From NCBI GenBank assembly GCA_964030475.1, contig CAXIPT010000001.1, forward strand, positions 9,873,510-9,937,509: a DNA stretch of 64,000 nucleotides, read 5' to 3'. Made by a program: the position numbers and the translations under genes. The stretch's first letter is position 1, and the number at the start of each line of letters is the position of its first letter. Positions 31,438-41,744 of the stretch are shown one piece after another. Under the pieces are notes generated by a model. The model was not told the origin of the DNA and searched no databases. It saw nothing but the letters and a program-made list of their open reading frames with translations. This DNA is from Tethya wilhelma. Taxonomy: Eukaryota > Porifera > Demospongiae > Tethyida > Tethyidae.

Positions 31438-32194
31438 GACTTCCTTTTTTTATGAGTCTCACAGAGATTAGCAGGTGGATTGTGGTCTAGTTCGCTCATG
31501 CTCATTTTGTGAAGAAAATAAGATACATTCACGTGCGTGACATGAGCTCCCAGGTTCTCTCCTTCCTTCTCCATGAGTTAAAGGTCTGGGTACGAGCTCG
31601 AGGCAAACACATTCACTGGCATGTACCTGGCTATGCTGATGCTGTCTGTAAGGTCTTAAAAAGAAACCTCAATAAGACTTATAAGTTGCATTAGGCCCAT
31701 TCTTCTCCTGCCACAGCTGAAGCATTGCTCTCCTGTAGATAATTTTAATAATGTGCACTGAGATATTCGTAAGGAATAACTGATATAGTACACAAAATAC
31801 GACGCTGTGAAAATGCATGCGTTTACTACTAATACGAATGTAGTTTCAGTTCCCCATTGTGTTTTGCTTTGCAAATTATCTCCATCCCAGTGCCTCTGCC
31901 ACGCCACCTTCCCATTGATATAAAATGACATCAGGCTACCTCTTCGCTACTGTGCTGCCGCATCAAACCGTTAAGGATACTGCACCTAAATACATTGGCA
32001 ATCAGATTGGCAATGGTGCATGCCGGTTACTTAATGCAGCACTGGCAAAATCCGGATACTGTATATTTCGTAACTCTGCAATATATACAAAAGTGATAGG
32101 AAAGTAAGATTGCCGGCACTCTAAGTTCTTTCACAGCGCTAGCGTTGTAGAGATATGATCCATACCTGGAACATACGGAAGACGAGAAGGGCAA
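31438..32194. other. Unassigned
   Basis: Short frames only (plus at 31509-31694 and 31925-32107, minus at 31656-31931) with no motif. Confidence 0.4.
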
Positions 32195-32295
32195 TCTGTG
32201 ACGCGGTACGCGAAGCGCCACGATCGCGCCGCACTGTACTGCCTCGCGGATCGGGAAGTGCGCCGCGTTCACGCCGACTCGCGGACCGCGAGAAA
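32195..32295. other. CpG-rich 100-bp island in AT-rich surroundings
   Basis: The block is dense in CG dinucleotides (for example GACGCGGTACGCGAAGCGCC and GTGCGCCGCGTTCACGCCGA) and includes the perfect hairpin CTCGCGGACCGCGAG at 32278-32292. Nothing around it is comparable. No tRNA fold or ORF is evident. Confidence 0.5.
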
Positions 32296-32329
32296 TTAGA
32301 TTATGACCGTGCTGTACAACGTAACTAAT

Positions 32330-35282
32330 CATTGATAACATTATTTTACTGTAATTATACTTCCTATACCTTTATGTAACACATGCATACACTTGCACCT
32401 ATCGTAGTGTGTTCAATCATAAATAATAATATTATCAATTAAACTTATTATTATTATTGACCTCTGACCTCAGGCCTAGTTGAGTGTTCTAAATACACAG
32501 TGATAGAGAGTGATTCGTCTCTGGATTTGTCTAGAGCTAACAGTGACCATCAGTGAGTTAAGTCTTGCATAGTTAAAGATTGTATTGAATATTTTAGTAT
32601 ACAGAGATTTAAGGGTGGTCGGTCATGCCCACGCACCGCGTTGCTAGGGAAATTTCCAACTTGCAAAAGACACAAAATATCAACTTTTCTGTCCAGATTT
32701 TTACACAAACAGGTAGCGCTAATGGATATCTAGCTATACTGACCACAATAGAAAAAAAAATTTCTGAATAGCAGCTTTTTCACCGACTTCCAGTTTTTTG
32801 CCTATCGCATCTATTTCGGAACGATCGAAGAACCAAAAAGGAGGTATACCTAGCTGCTACGTTTCATTTTTCGCCATTTCTTGGCTGCTTCCACTGTCTT
32901 TGTTCGATTTTTTTTCGACACACCCACTGATCTAACTAAAGAGCTGACGTCAGGCAGTTTGTGTTCTAAATTTGGCACTCTTGCAATGATCACAAAGAGG
33001 GATTTTAGAAAAAGCGGTACATCAAAGAAGCTGCCCCTTTGTCTGCCTACGCGGTTTATTTAGTATTGAACGCGAGTAGATAATAATTTGTACACGTGGC
33101 AGCGGATCAGAGTGAAATCTTTTGTGATCGTGGTAGCTGCTGCAGAACGGCCAGCTGAGGTGAAATATGGTTGGTGACAAGCAGAGAAAGGGTTGAGGTA
33201 TTACTGGAGGTCAGACTGGTCTACTCAAAGCTGCTAACTTCACCTCAAAGTGACTGACTGTTTTCTCTCTAATTGAAGAGCACCGAGATGAAATGAGTCA
33301 CACTGCTTTGTCGTTGGTTTCTCAAGATCCAAGCCTCTGTCTTTGCTTCTGTCACGCTGGTGATGCTTCCATACTGCTGTGAAACTCTGGGACTAGCTCA
33401 AGTTCTGTTCTGAAAGGAAGGTAATCCAATATAGGCTGCAAATTATCATGTACCATGATGAGTGAACGGATTTGCTAATATAGTGTATGGTCTATAACTC
33501 CATGTTGTATCATGAAATGTGTTTCTGCATGCATCTACTCTGTGTGTGTGCTAAGTATGAATGTTTGAAGTGAGATTTTTTTAGAAAACAACATTATGGA
33601 GAGGTATATACATGTACACTTGTGTACAACAAAAATGACAAAAATTACCAGGCTATAGCTGTTTAGGATAGTTGACTTGTGCATGTTTGTCTCACTTCTT
33701 GTATCATTCTTCTTCTTTCAGTATGGCATCTGTACACCTTGAAGTAGCAGAGCACTTTTCATATGCAGCAGAGATTCTACAGATATGCTCAATCTTGTAA
33801 GCAAAATAAAATACTGTTTGTTTTTTTGTTGATCACAAGTCTGTTTTTTTTTGTTTTTTTTTTCTTTTCTTTTTTAACAGATTTTATAGTAGGAGTGACA
33901 ACATCGTACTTGTTACCTTGTGGTACACCACAATCTATATTGGCAGAAATTCACCTTTGTTTGGAGTCTTTTGGACCGTACTTTGTCTCCTCAACAGCAC
34001 AGTTCCTCGTCATCGAGTTTCAAGTTGGATTTAGCATCCATCTGTTCGGTCTTGGGAAACCAGCTCATATACTATACCATCCACCTCTGTTGCTGTATCA
34101 GAGTCGTCTTGATGGTCCACCTGAAAGCCAGCCAGTTCATAGACACTTTATTTTCTGGCATTGATATAATATTTACACTAGCTCTATACTTCTGGAATAC
34201 AAACCATTCAATTTTGATACTTACCCAATTACTGGTTATTGATGGTACTGTTAAACTTTTTCTGTTGCTTCCAGGCATCTTGAATACTTGCCACCTGGTG
34301 TCAGCCTCTTTTGAAGACCTCTTTCCTTTTGATGAGGGCTTGTTGTGTTGTAAAAAAAGCAACAAAAAAGTAGCCAGCTGTCTAGTTGTAAGATCCCGTG
34401 CAGAATCTTCATGCGCAATCATTCTGTACTTCCGGTTGAGGTTTGTGGTGATGTTAAACTACAAAATTTTAATCCAAAAGTTGATGGAAATATCAACAGG
34501 GAAGGTATACATAGTTAATACATAGTCATTAAATAATACAGAGGACTTCAAATGGCTGAGGTATTAATTAAGTGTAGGCACCCGTGTACATCTCAATTGA
34601 AACATGTGATTCCAAGTGATAAGAAGTGGAGATTTGCTTTGTGATAAATAACATTATTGTTATGATATTATATATGGGGTGGTATTTAATTTAGGTCCTT
34701 CTTCACACAGTTAATATAACTTATGGGCTAAATGACTACATTGCTATGTATCTTTTCCTGTTGATATTTCTGTCAACTTTTGGATAATAAGGCTTGTTAT
34801 CAAAGCACACAACGCTTTAGAACTCCTAGATCTTACAATATTAGTTTAAAATATCTGCATATTAAAATATTAAATAACTATGCAATGATGATCACTGTTA
34901 CACCTCTGGTTAGACCCAGCAGAGGTACGACATCAGTGCGCCTTGCTGAGCTGGCAAGTCCGTTAATTACATTCCAATCATGTGACCGCAATACTTCACA
35001 ATAGGAGTTGATCATGTGCACTCGTTTTCCAGCTCAGCAAAGGTGCACCCGTGTCGTACCTCCCCTAGACAAATCCAAAGACGAAAAACTCTCCATTACT
35101 GTACATTATTTAGAAAGACACTAATCTAGGTCAGAGGTTAGAGGTCAAAAATAATTATAAACAATAATTATTTAATTTTTTATGATTGAACACACTACGA
35201 TAGGTGCAAGTGTATGCATGTGTTACATAAAGGTATAGAAAGTATAATTATAGTAAAATAATTAATGTTTATCAGTATAGCT
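32330..35282. mobile_element. 2.95-kb element with about 215-bp terminal inverted repeats, no transposase seen
   Basis: The left block 32330-32552 is repeated inverted at about 35061-35282. Shared phrases include CCTTTATGTAACACATGCAT, ACTTGCACCTATCGTAGTGT, GACCTCTGACCT-type and GGATTTGTCTAG sequences, in mirror order. The outer ends start TGATAA. A target duplication is not clear. The interior (32553-34920) has short plus frames and a 116-codon minus frame (34072-34422) with no recognisable transposase, so it may be non-autonomous. A GGTACGACAT-type MITE has entered the right arm. Confidence 0.65.
34924..35060. mobile_element. 137-bp MITE (GGTACGACAT family)
   Basis: GGTACGACATCAGTGCGCCT and, inverted at the right, GGTGCACCCGTGTCGTACC form the ends, with GCTGAGCTGG/CCAGCTCAGC inside. 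Copy 2 of the family seen at 26190. Confidence 0.75.
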
Positions 35283-35393
35283 AGAAATTTTCGAGGAATA
35301 AAATTTTCGCGGAAAGGCGATTGCCAAACTTTTCGCGATTTAATTTTCGAGGATCGAGCAGCCCCACCCATATGTTGAAGAGAGTCTCTTAAA
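35283..35393. repeat. AT-rich repeat, GAAATTTTCG family
   Basis: AGAAATTTTCGAGGAATAAA and CTTTTCGCGATTTAATTTTC resemble the 52160-52330 block, including a shared GAGCAGC/GCTGCTC phrase. It is non-coding. Confidence 0.5.
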
Positions 35394-36458
35394 GCTGGGT
35401 AGGGACAAATCTGATGGTACTCTTCTCTCTTCTAACCATCTCCTTCTTTCTGCTTCTGTCATCTCCTCATTTCTCTCACAGTTGTTTACTGTTGTTCTTT
35501 GGCATGGATATATGCCTAAAGCAATTAGAGACTGTCTCCTGGTCCCAATTCCAAAGCCCCATAAAGATCCATCAGTATCAGACAGTTATAGACCTATTGC
35601 TTTAGCTCCCAATCTGAGCAAAGTCCTAGAAAGCTGCTTACTTTTTCATTATCAAGATTTTCTCGTGACATCAAATCTTCAATTTGGTTACAAGAAAGGT
35701 TTTTCCACTTCTCTCTGTTCTTTTCTGCTCAAGAATGTTGTCTCACGTTATAATATTATACATAGAGGATCGGTGGTTTACAGTTGTTTTTTGGACGCCA
35801 GTAAAGCTTTTGACAAAGTCAATCACTCGAAGCTCTTTCAATTGTTAATTGAACGTAATCTGCCAGCTCCTATTCTTTGGTTCCTTCTTTCATGGTATCA
35901 ATCTCAGTCTCTATCTGTTCACTGGAACTCTTGTCGTTCGTCTAGCTTTAATGTTATATCAATGGAGTTAGGCAAGGGGGTGTGCTGTCACCTCTTTTGT
36001 TTGCAGTTTACATGGATGAACTTCTGAGACTTCAGCAACTGAAAGTTGGCTGTTACATTGGCTGTTTCTTCGTTGGTGCACTATGTTATGCTGATGACGT
36101 TGTCCTGCTTGCTCCCTCTGCATCTGCTTTACGGTTGTTACTATTTGAGTGTGAACAGTTTGCTACAGATGCTGATCTGGAGTTTAATCCGTCAAAAACT
36201 CAGCTTATCTGTTTTCGTCTCAGGAAACTCTTTACCTTGCCAAGCAATGCTTTCAGTTTTTTTGGTCATGACTTAGCACTTAATGACTGTGTGCATCATC
36301 TTGGTCACATCTTATCTTTCAACCTTGATGATTCTGAAGATATTCGACGTGTTCTTGTGGATATGAACAGGAAAGCCAATCATCTGCTGCATACTTTTGC
36401 ATGTTGTAACCCACTAGTCAAAACCTTTCTGTTTGTTTCACACTGTCTATCTCTTTAT

Positions 36459-36460
<2 letters not shown>
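35394..36460 (+). pseudogene. LINE (non-LTR) reverse-transcriptase fragment
   Basis: Domains in order: LKLGRDKSDGTLLSSNHLLL; the finger region VPIPKPHKDPSVSDSYRPIA; LQFGYKKGFSTSLCSF; the first catalytic Asp in SCFLDASKAFDKVNHSKLF; then, after a one-base frameshift near 35960, NGVRQGGVLSPLLFAVYMDE; and the YADD box in LCYADDVVLLAPSASALRLL followed by a thumb-like region with FNPSKTQL. These are standard RVT_1 motifs of jockey/CR1-like LINEs. No endonuclease is present upstream, so the copy is 5'-truncated. The 3' side stops at LSLYG, where the poly(T) of a minus-strand element begins. Such proteins copy element RNA at a nicked target. The frameshift and truncation make it inactive. Confidence 0.85.
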
Positions 36461-36549
<89 letters not shown>

Positions 36550-36560
36550 AATGCTAAATT

Positions 36561-36566
36561 TTTATT
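36561..36566 (-). terminator. AATAAA poly(A) signal of the R2-group LINE
   Basis: TTTATT on the plus strand, 13-18 nt before the poly(A) tail when read on the minus strand. This is normal mRNA spacing. Confidence 0.7.
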
Positions 36567-36654
36567 ATTCATGTGAGATACATGTGAGGGTGTGATAAAA
36601 GAAAAAGATGATATGAAAAAATTGGTGATATGTTCATGTAGAAAAAGTCATAGT

Positions 36655-38148
36655 TTAGTGGATGTAGTGAAGCTCAGAAATGGCCAGGTCAACTGGTGGT
36701 GGTGACTTGGCTGCATGGCCACATGAGGAGCGGGCTCCTCTTAAGCACTGGATGGCTGAACGGAGGAGGGAGAAAGTGAGACGGCACCGTAGCCATGACA
36801 TGGTTGAGGAGTAGGGTTGGTCCCACTTCAAGGCTAGAGAGGATGCTAGTCGTTTGTAGAACACTGTGGCTTCATTGGCCAAGCCTCCGGTGGCTGAGAG
36901 GACTATGGGGGTGAAGGTGGCATGCTCTATTTCCCGGATTCTTTGCTCATACTGACGTTTCTTCTGAGCTTCATGTTTGCGATAGCAGGAGGATAGGTTA
37001 GGATGGCGATTTGAGGGGGCGTGTGGGTTGAAAACCCGGACGTCAAAGAAGGTCCTCTCATACCTGCCTCCCCAGAAACCATTGGCTGCGATGTCCAGGC
37101 GTGCACCATCTTGGATGTTGGCTGAGGCTCCAATTAGTGGTTCTCCTGAGACTGGCTGCAGATCTGGCTCTACACATACGTCGTTGCACACTTCAGTGAG
37201 GAGGTTGGCAGTTAGGTCTCTGATCTCATTGTGTCTTATCGATGGAAAACCTCCTTTTGGGCAGGAGAGTGCGTGCTCTACTGTGAAGTTGGTTCCACAT
37301 GTGCAGGTAGATGGAACGTTTACTGGTTGCCAGTTGTATCTGAGGGCAAGGGCGTCTCGGAATGCACTCTTGTGGAGGGCAAAACCGAACTCCTCAATAG
37401 GCAGAGAGGTGAGCCAAGAGGATGCTCCCTTTTCTTGGGCCAGGTCCATTGAACGTTTGAGTGAAGATGACAGTGTGTCTTTCAGATCAACTGAGGCTTG
37501 TCTGGCTGCCTCTTTCCTGGATTTTTGAACTTCCCGTTTGGCTTCAAGTTGTCGGCCTACGACATCTTGGGAGTATTGGTTGTCTTGGTGAAGGATTGCA
37601 GTCGTCAAAGCCTCAGTGATCATGATGGAAGAGTGGAATTCAGAAACTGTGTCTTGGCACGGATTGGACATGGCTATACCGCCAAGTCTGGCTGGCAAGG
37701 CGAACAGGTCACGTTCAGTGTTGTTGGGGGGCGGTCTGCCTGTGATTGCCGGGATAAGCTTGGATCTGATCGTTGTTTCTAGTGGTAGTAGGTTCGGGCC
37801 GATGCCTGGCATGGTGCGAGATAGATAGGACCATTTGCTAGCCAACCCATGCGTGAAAGCTGCATGGGCAGCGTGAGGTTGGCTATGTGCGAATTGTGTC
37901 AGGAGCTCCAATTCCTTGATCCATGTCTGAACTTTGGAAGTCACGAACTCTTGTGCGTACTCGGTAGTGCCCAGCGCTGCTCCCAGGTATGGTCTACCCT
38001 CTGAGGTGACGTTCACATCTGTGTCAGCAAAAATCTCGGTAGCTGCTGAGAGGTGGTTCTCCTTCGTGACCAGCCAGGTTTTGCTGGCATTGGTGAAGTA
38101 TCCAAATTTAGGCCCAATTTTGTTAAGGTGGTCCCACCACTCACGCAA
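36655..38148 (-). CDS. C-terminal half of an R2-group reverse transcriptase/endonuclease
   Basis: A 497-codon open frame from the first Met; the frame extends upstream to YADDASGAGKIT (about 38190), the reverse-transcriptase active site. The following thumb/linker (YLGAALGTTEYAQEF and LGGIAMSNPC) leads to a CCHC knuckle C-x1-C-x7-H-x4-C (CTCGTNFTVEHALSC, about residues 280-294), diagnostic of the R2 group. A restriction-enzyme-like endonuclease follows: RHNEIRD (about 302-308), LD at 349-350 and FFDVRVF with D367, in place of the usual PD...D/E-x-K. Such enzymes nick the target and prime reverse transcription. All of this is in one frame without stops. The N-terminal DNA-binding fingers and most of the polymerase are missing through 5' truncation, so it is not functional by itself. 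Confidence 0.8.
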   Translation of the reverse strand: MREWWDHLNKIGPKFGYFTNASKTWLVTKENHLSAATEIFADTDVNVTSEGRPYLGAALGTTEYAQEFVTSKVQTWIKELELLTQFAHSQPHAAHAAFTHGLASKWSYLSRTMPGIGPNLLPLETTIRSKLIPAITGRPPPNNTERDLFALPARLGGIAMSNPCQDTVSEFHSSIMITEALTTAILHQDNQYSQDVVGRQLEAKREVQKSRKEAARQASVDLKDTLSSSLKRSMDLAQEKGASSWLTSLPIEEFGFALHKSAFRDALALRYNWQPVNVPSTCTCGTNFTVEHALSCPKGGFPSIRHNEIRDLTANLLTEVCNDVCVEPDLQPVSGEPLIGASANIQDGARLDIAANGFWGGRYERTFFDVRVFNPHAPSNRHPNLSSCYRKHEAQKKRQYEQRIREIEHATFTPIVLSATGGLANEATVFYKRLASSLALKWDQPYSSTMSWLRCRLTFSLLRSAIQCLRGARSSCGHAAKSPPPVDLAISELHYIH

Positions 38149-38255
38149 GCGGGTGATCTTTCCTGCGCCAGAGGCGTCATCTGCGTACCAAACTTGGCAT
38201 CACCTGGTTTCTGTGTAACAAGGAGATTAACTCGCTTGAAGTTACATTTAACAAT

Positions 38256-38256
38256 N
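38256..38256. other. Single-N assembly join
   Basis: An isolated N. Three more occur (43240, 48522, 56050), each at a change of sequence context. Confidence 0.7.
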
Positions 38257-38264
38257 CTTAGGCT

Positions 38265-38676
38265 TAGTACTCCCTGAAATGGCTATTAGGGTCTGCAGCC
38301 CTTTTTTACTAGCCTACCATCACTATGCTCAATTCCATTAGGAATGGTACCCCCTGGAAAACCTATCTTCTACACTTTTCCTTACCTATTTTGTGCCATG
38401 AAGTTAGACAGCTAACTGTAGAATATCTGCCCTTGTCTCCTTGCACAATTACGCAATCAGCTATGGTTCAAAAGTGATCTATTAAGTGCCCACTTTGACC
38501 TTTGACCTTTTAGTGCGTCAGTTATCACAGAATGCACAACGATAACTGGGATTTGAAGATACAGACAAATTGCTATCAAGTAGTGAAGTGTATAACACCA
38601 ATAAATGAGCTGATTTTCCAATACTGATTTTTCGAGTTGCAGACCCTACATAGTGTGATTTCAGGGAGCTCAGTAC
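38265..38676. mobile_element. 412-bp MITE-like element, AGTACTCCCTGAAAT ends
   Basis: TAGTACTCCCTGAAATGGCT and AGGGTCTGCAGC on the left are mirrored at the right by GCAGACCCTACATAGTG and ATTTCAGGGAGCTCAGTAC, with small gaps. It is non-coding. Confidence 0.55.
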
Positions 38677-38835
38677 ACAATCAAAGGATTGAAAGATTGT
38701 GTACGGATCGATCTGAGACATGTTATGAGGCCTTATTCAAACATCTTCTATTATATAGAGAGCACTGATATTCTCGACCACTTTGTGATGAACATTTGTT
38801 TGCTCTACTTTCATCCCACGAATCAACAATTCTCT

Positions 38836-39458
38836 AACCCTGTTTACACGCAGCGCTCAAGCCAGCTTCAATCCGGATTAAAGCCAGCTTGGTATTGCGT
38901 GTAAACACGCACAAGTGGCTTGGATCCAGATTGAAGCCACTTGATCAAATCCACATCCAGTACGTGGATTGAAGCTGGATTGAATCCGGATTCAGCCAAA
39001 CTGGTTCACGTGTACACAGTCCAAACTGGATTGGAAGTGGATTACAGCTAGCTAGTCATACTTAGCTACTAGTTAGTTAGCTGTGAGTTGTAGAATCGTG
39101 TTTAAACCCTAGCGCTATATTTTTTACCAGAATTTAGCCTGCTTCAAGAATATCAACGTACAAAGAAAAATGATGGATTTCTGTTACAAGAAACACTTTG
39201 GAAAAAACAGGAAAGTTACTTTTGCACAAAATAGACCTGTGTAGACTCTTACCTCTGCCTGTTGAGCTTCCAAAGAAAGAATATTAGGTTTTCATTCTAA
39301 TTAATGCACAGCTAGTTACATCATTGATTCGGTTTCAAGCCAGTTTTGCATTTACACTGTAGTTCACTACAGCTGGATTATACCAATAGGTGTAAATGCT
39401 CCCAATCCGGATTCTAACCAGTTTGATTAAATCCAGATTGGCGTGTGTAAACGGGGTT
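38836..39458. mobile_element. 623-bp MITE, AACCC-GTTTACACG ends, many CCGGATT motifs
   Basis: The ends AACCCTGTTTACACGC and GCGTGTGTAAACGGGGTT are inverted with a few mismatches. Variants of AATCCGGATT, AAGCTGGATTGAA and AAGCCAGCTT recur about ten times inside on both strands, giving the element an internally repetitive, palindrome-rich structure. No ORF is recognised. Confidence 0.7.
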
Positions 39459-40067
39459 TTTGTTACTGAATACAACAATCATCCACTGAGAACTGAGCAT
39501 AATCATTCTCCACTACAGTTGTTTGGACTTGCCTTCAAGAACTATATTGGTTCAAGAAGCATTATAGAAGGTAATGTGCCAAATGACTAAGGTGTATCAT
39601 TGTGTAGTTAAGATGATTCCCGAACTAAATATCGTGACTGTATCTCTCCCAAGAATATCAATATCACATGATCAGCAGCAACAACTACAGAACCACGTTA
39701 ACCCAATGTTTGATGTTGACCAACATAGGATATCCCTTTAAACTCAAGTAATTGAATTCTGGATATCACTTTATCGTGCAATGCATTATTTTGAATTATG
39801 TTGTATATTCCAGTTGGCATGCAACATTTTCATTTTACATTTCAATAATTCAAAGTTTGTAAGTTAGTATATTCATATTTATAAGTATGACAGTATGATT
39901 ATATAAGTATGACACATTAATGAAAATTCACAGTAAAAGTAACTTCTAGCACCCAGAATCGCTTTATCAATAGCACCTGAAAATTCATCCATACTATCAT
40001 GCACAGTAGGCAGGTGGATGATTGAGAAATAATACTCAGCCTTCAAAAAGATGTTAAATATACAAGA
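39459..40067. other. Unassigned
   Basis: AT-rich, with short frames only. Confidence 0.45.
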
Positions 40068-40335
40068 ATAAAAAACATTGGAAATGTAATGAGACACAGG
40101 AATGGCCAAATCATAAAAAAGAAAGCAAACAAGTGGAATGGCTGTTAGAGTGCCTGCAGAATCCTTCTATGGGCTGCATGTAATAGTCTTTTAACTGTGT
40201 CAAGTCCTTCATTTTGCAGCCCACAGGAAGAATTCTTTACACTCTCCAAAAGCCATTCCACTTGTTTGCTTTCTTTTTATGATTTGGCCATTCCTGTGTC
40301 TCATTACATTTCCAATGTTTTTTATTCTTGTTTGC
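40068..40335 (+). repeat. Foldback module C
   Basis: The arms (ACATTGGAAATGTAATGAGA on the left, CTCATTACATTTCCAATGT on the right) are inverted, with the usual AAGCAAACAAGTGGAATGG and TTCCACTTGTTTGCTTTC inner blocks. Confidence 0.85.
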
Positions 40336-40577
40336 TCTAATTTTTTCATAATTCAAGTTTGTGCCGTGTGTGTGTCCGACTGAATGTGTGATGGTACATG
40401 TCCTGCTGAGCTTACTGAATTTTCAGGACCTGGCATCACTGCAGGTGGAACAGTGGCATCACAATTTTTTTTGCCTTCAGTGCTAAATTGCTTATTCAAT
40501 AACAGCAAGATAGTTATTGAAGAAAGGTAGAGCTCAGCCAGAGCTCTGGAGTTCACCACTGGTCAGGTAAGCTGTGG

Positions 40578-41072
40578 ATTCCAAATAACGCACACTTGCC
40601 AAGTGTGGAAAGGGTCGTCAAATTGAATTCGAATTCCCAAGTATTCATGAATAATGCATGAGTTTAGAAAATAATGGCGGCCATATGGAGAAGGCGCTTT
40701 CTGTCTTGTATCTAGCGATAGGATGAGAGACATGAAAAACTGATGCCAAAAGCGACTGAAGACAAAGATACCAAGTTTATTCGTTCAAGAATCAGATTCT
40801 GAAAGCGAGCGCTCTCTGAGAAAAGCCTTGCCAACATAGAAGAAGAAGAAGAAGAAGAAGATGGAGAAAATGGGAGGTTTGGCATAGTTTAGTTTGGTAC
40901 TTTAGCAATGGTTTTAGGCCATGTTTTTAGAAAGAGAATGAGCTAAATAGCAGCTTGAGAAGCCTTTTAGTGCCAAGCGCTCAGTTTTTGCAGAGTTATT
41001 CGCGTGAATATTTGTATTGCACTAATGGGGCATCCGTGCCATTCCTGTGTACCAAGTACTACCGTACTGGGA
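40578..41072 (-). repeat. Modular repeat, module A, minus strand, near complete
   Basis: It runs inverted from ATTCCAAATAACGCACAC to the AGTACTACCGTACTGGG hairpin end. A GAA triplet array (AGAAGAAGAAGAAGAAGAAG) at about 40843-40862 has expanded inside it. Confidence 0.8.
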
Positions 41073-41744
41073 ATAGGATTTTTCAATCCCAAAGGTGGAA
41101 CATTGTGATGAATTTCAATACATCTTTCAGGCCAACTTGTTCTATATGGAAAAAAATTAGATCATGCATTGAACAACTATAGCTATTGTGAGAAACAAAC
41201 TGAAAATAACAATTAATACCTTTTGCTTTCTCCTTTGCTTGGATGTACTTGACAAACCACTGGAAACTAACTTGTGCATATTTTCCAGATAAATTTGAAG
41301 GTTGTTTCATTAGTTTAAAAAGGTTGCAACAGTCAAGGGTTTATCGTAGTATGTAAACAACAGACCTGTCAAATGTGAATATGTTTGACACATAGGCAAG
41401 AACCCGAGGGTACACAAGCCCTTTCTGAAAGAACGTATATTTGCATCCCTTTTAATGATGACCTCTTCAATCTTCAACTCAGATTTAGTGCTGAGAGATA
41501 TCACCCCACTTATAGGCCAAGTTGACTATTGACATATTGCTATCAATGTCAAAAATAGCATCTAGATCATCAGAAGCAGTTGCAGCATTAACCTATATTA
41601 AATTATGTATGATAATTTAATTTACAATAATTAAATTCATATCTTATACATCAATTATAACCCTTTACCTCTCTCATGACAATCAGGAGGCAAATGCCTA
41701 CATTTAGCAAATTAGCAGAAAATCTAAATCTTTACAGTAGCTAT
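41073..41744. other. Unassigned
   Basis: Two minus frames of 64-75 codons (41083-41310 and 41310-41504) show no motif. No gene is called. Confidence 0.4.

Larger units (their letters stand above)
36461..38200 (-). mobile_element. 5'-truncated R2-group LINE with 88-nt poly(A) tail
   Basis: On the minus strand the element runs from just upstream of the YADD codons (about 38200) to a 3'UTR (36549-36654), an AATAAA (36561-36566 complement) and 88 A residues (T at 36461-36548 on the plus strand). It sits directly against the plus-strand LINE fragment. The very long pure tail and an uninterrupted frame suggest a recent insertion by target-primed reverse transcription. I found no clear target duplication. 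Confidence 0.75.

Noticed and set aside
33920..34525. 201-codon plus-strand frame inside the 2.95-kb element
   Set aside because: Hydrophobic, irregular composition, overlaps a minus frame of similar quality, and has no motif or conserved block that I can see.
36461..36557. Long Phe-rich extension of the plus-strand LINE frame
   Set aside because: It is translation of the 88-nt T run, which is the poly(A) tail of the minus-strand element.
37028..37828. Plus-strand frames opposite the R2-group ORF
   Set aside because: They are shadows of the minus-strand coding sequence, which has clear domain motifs.
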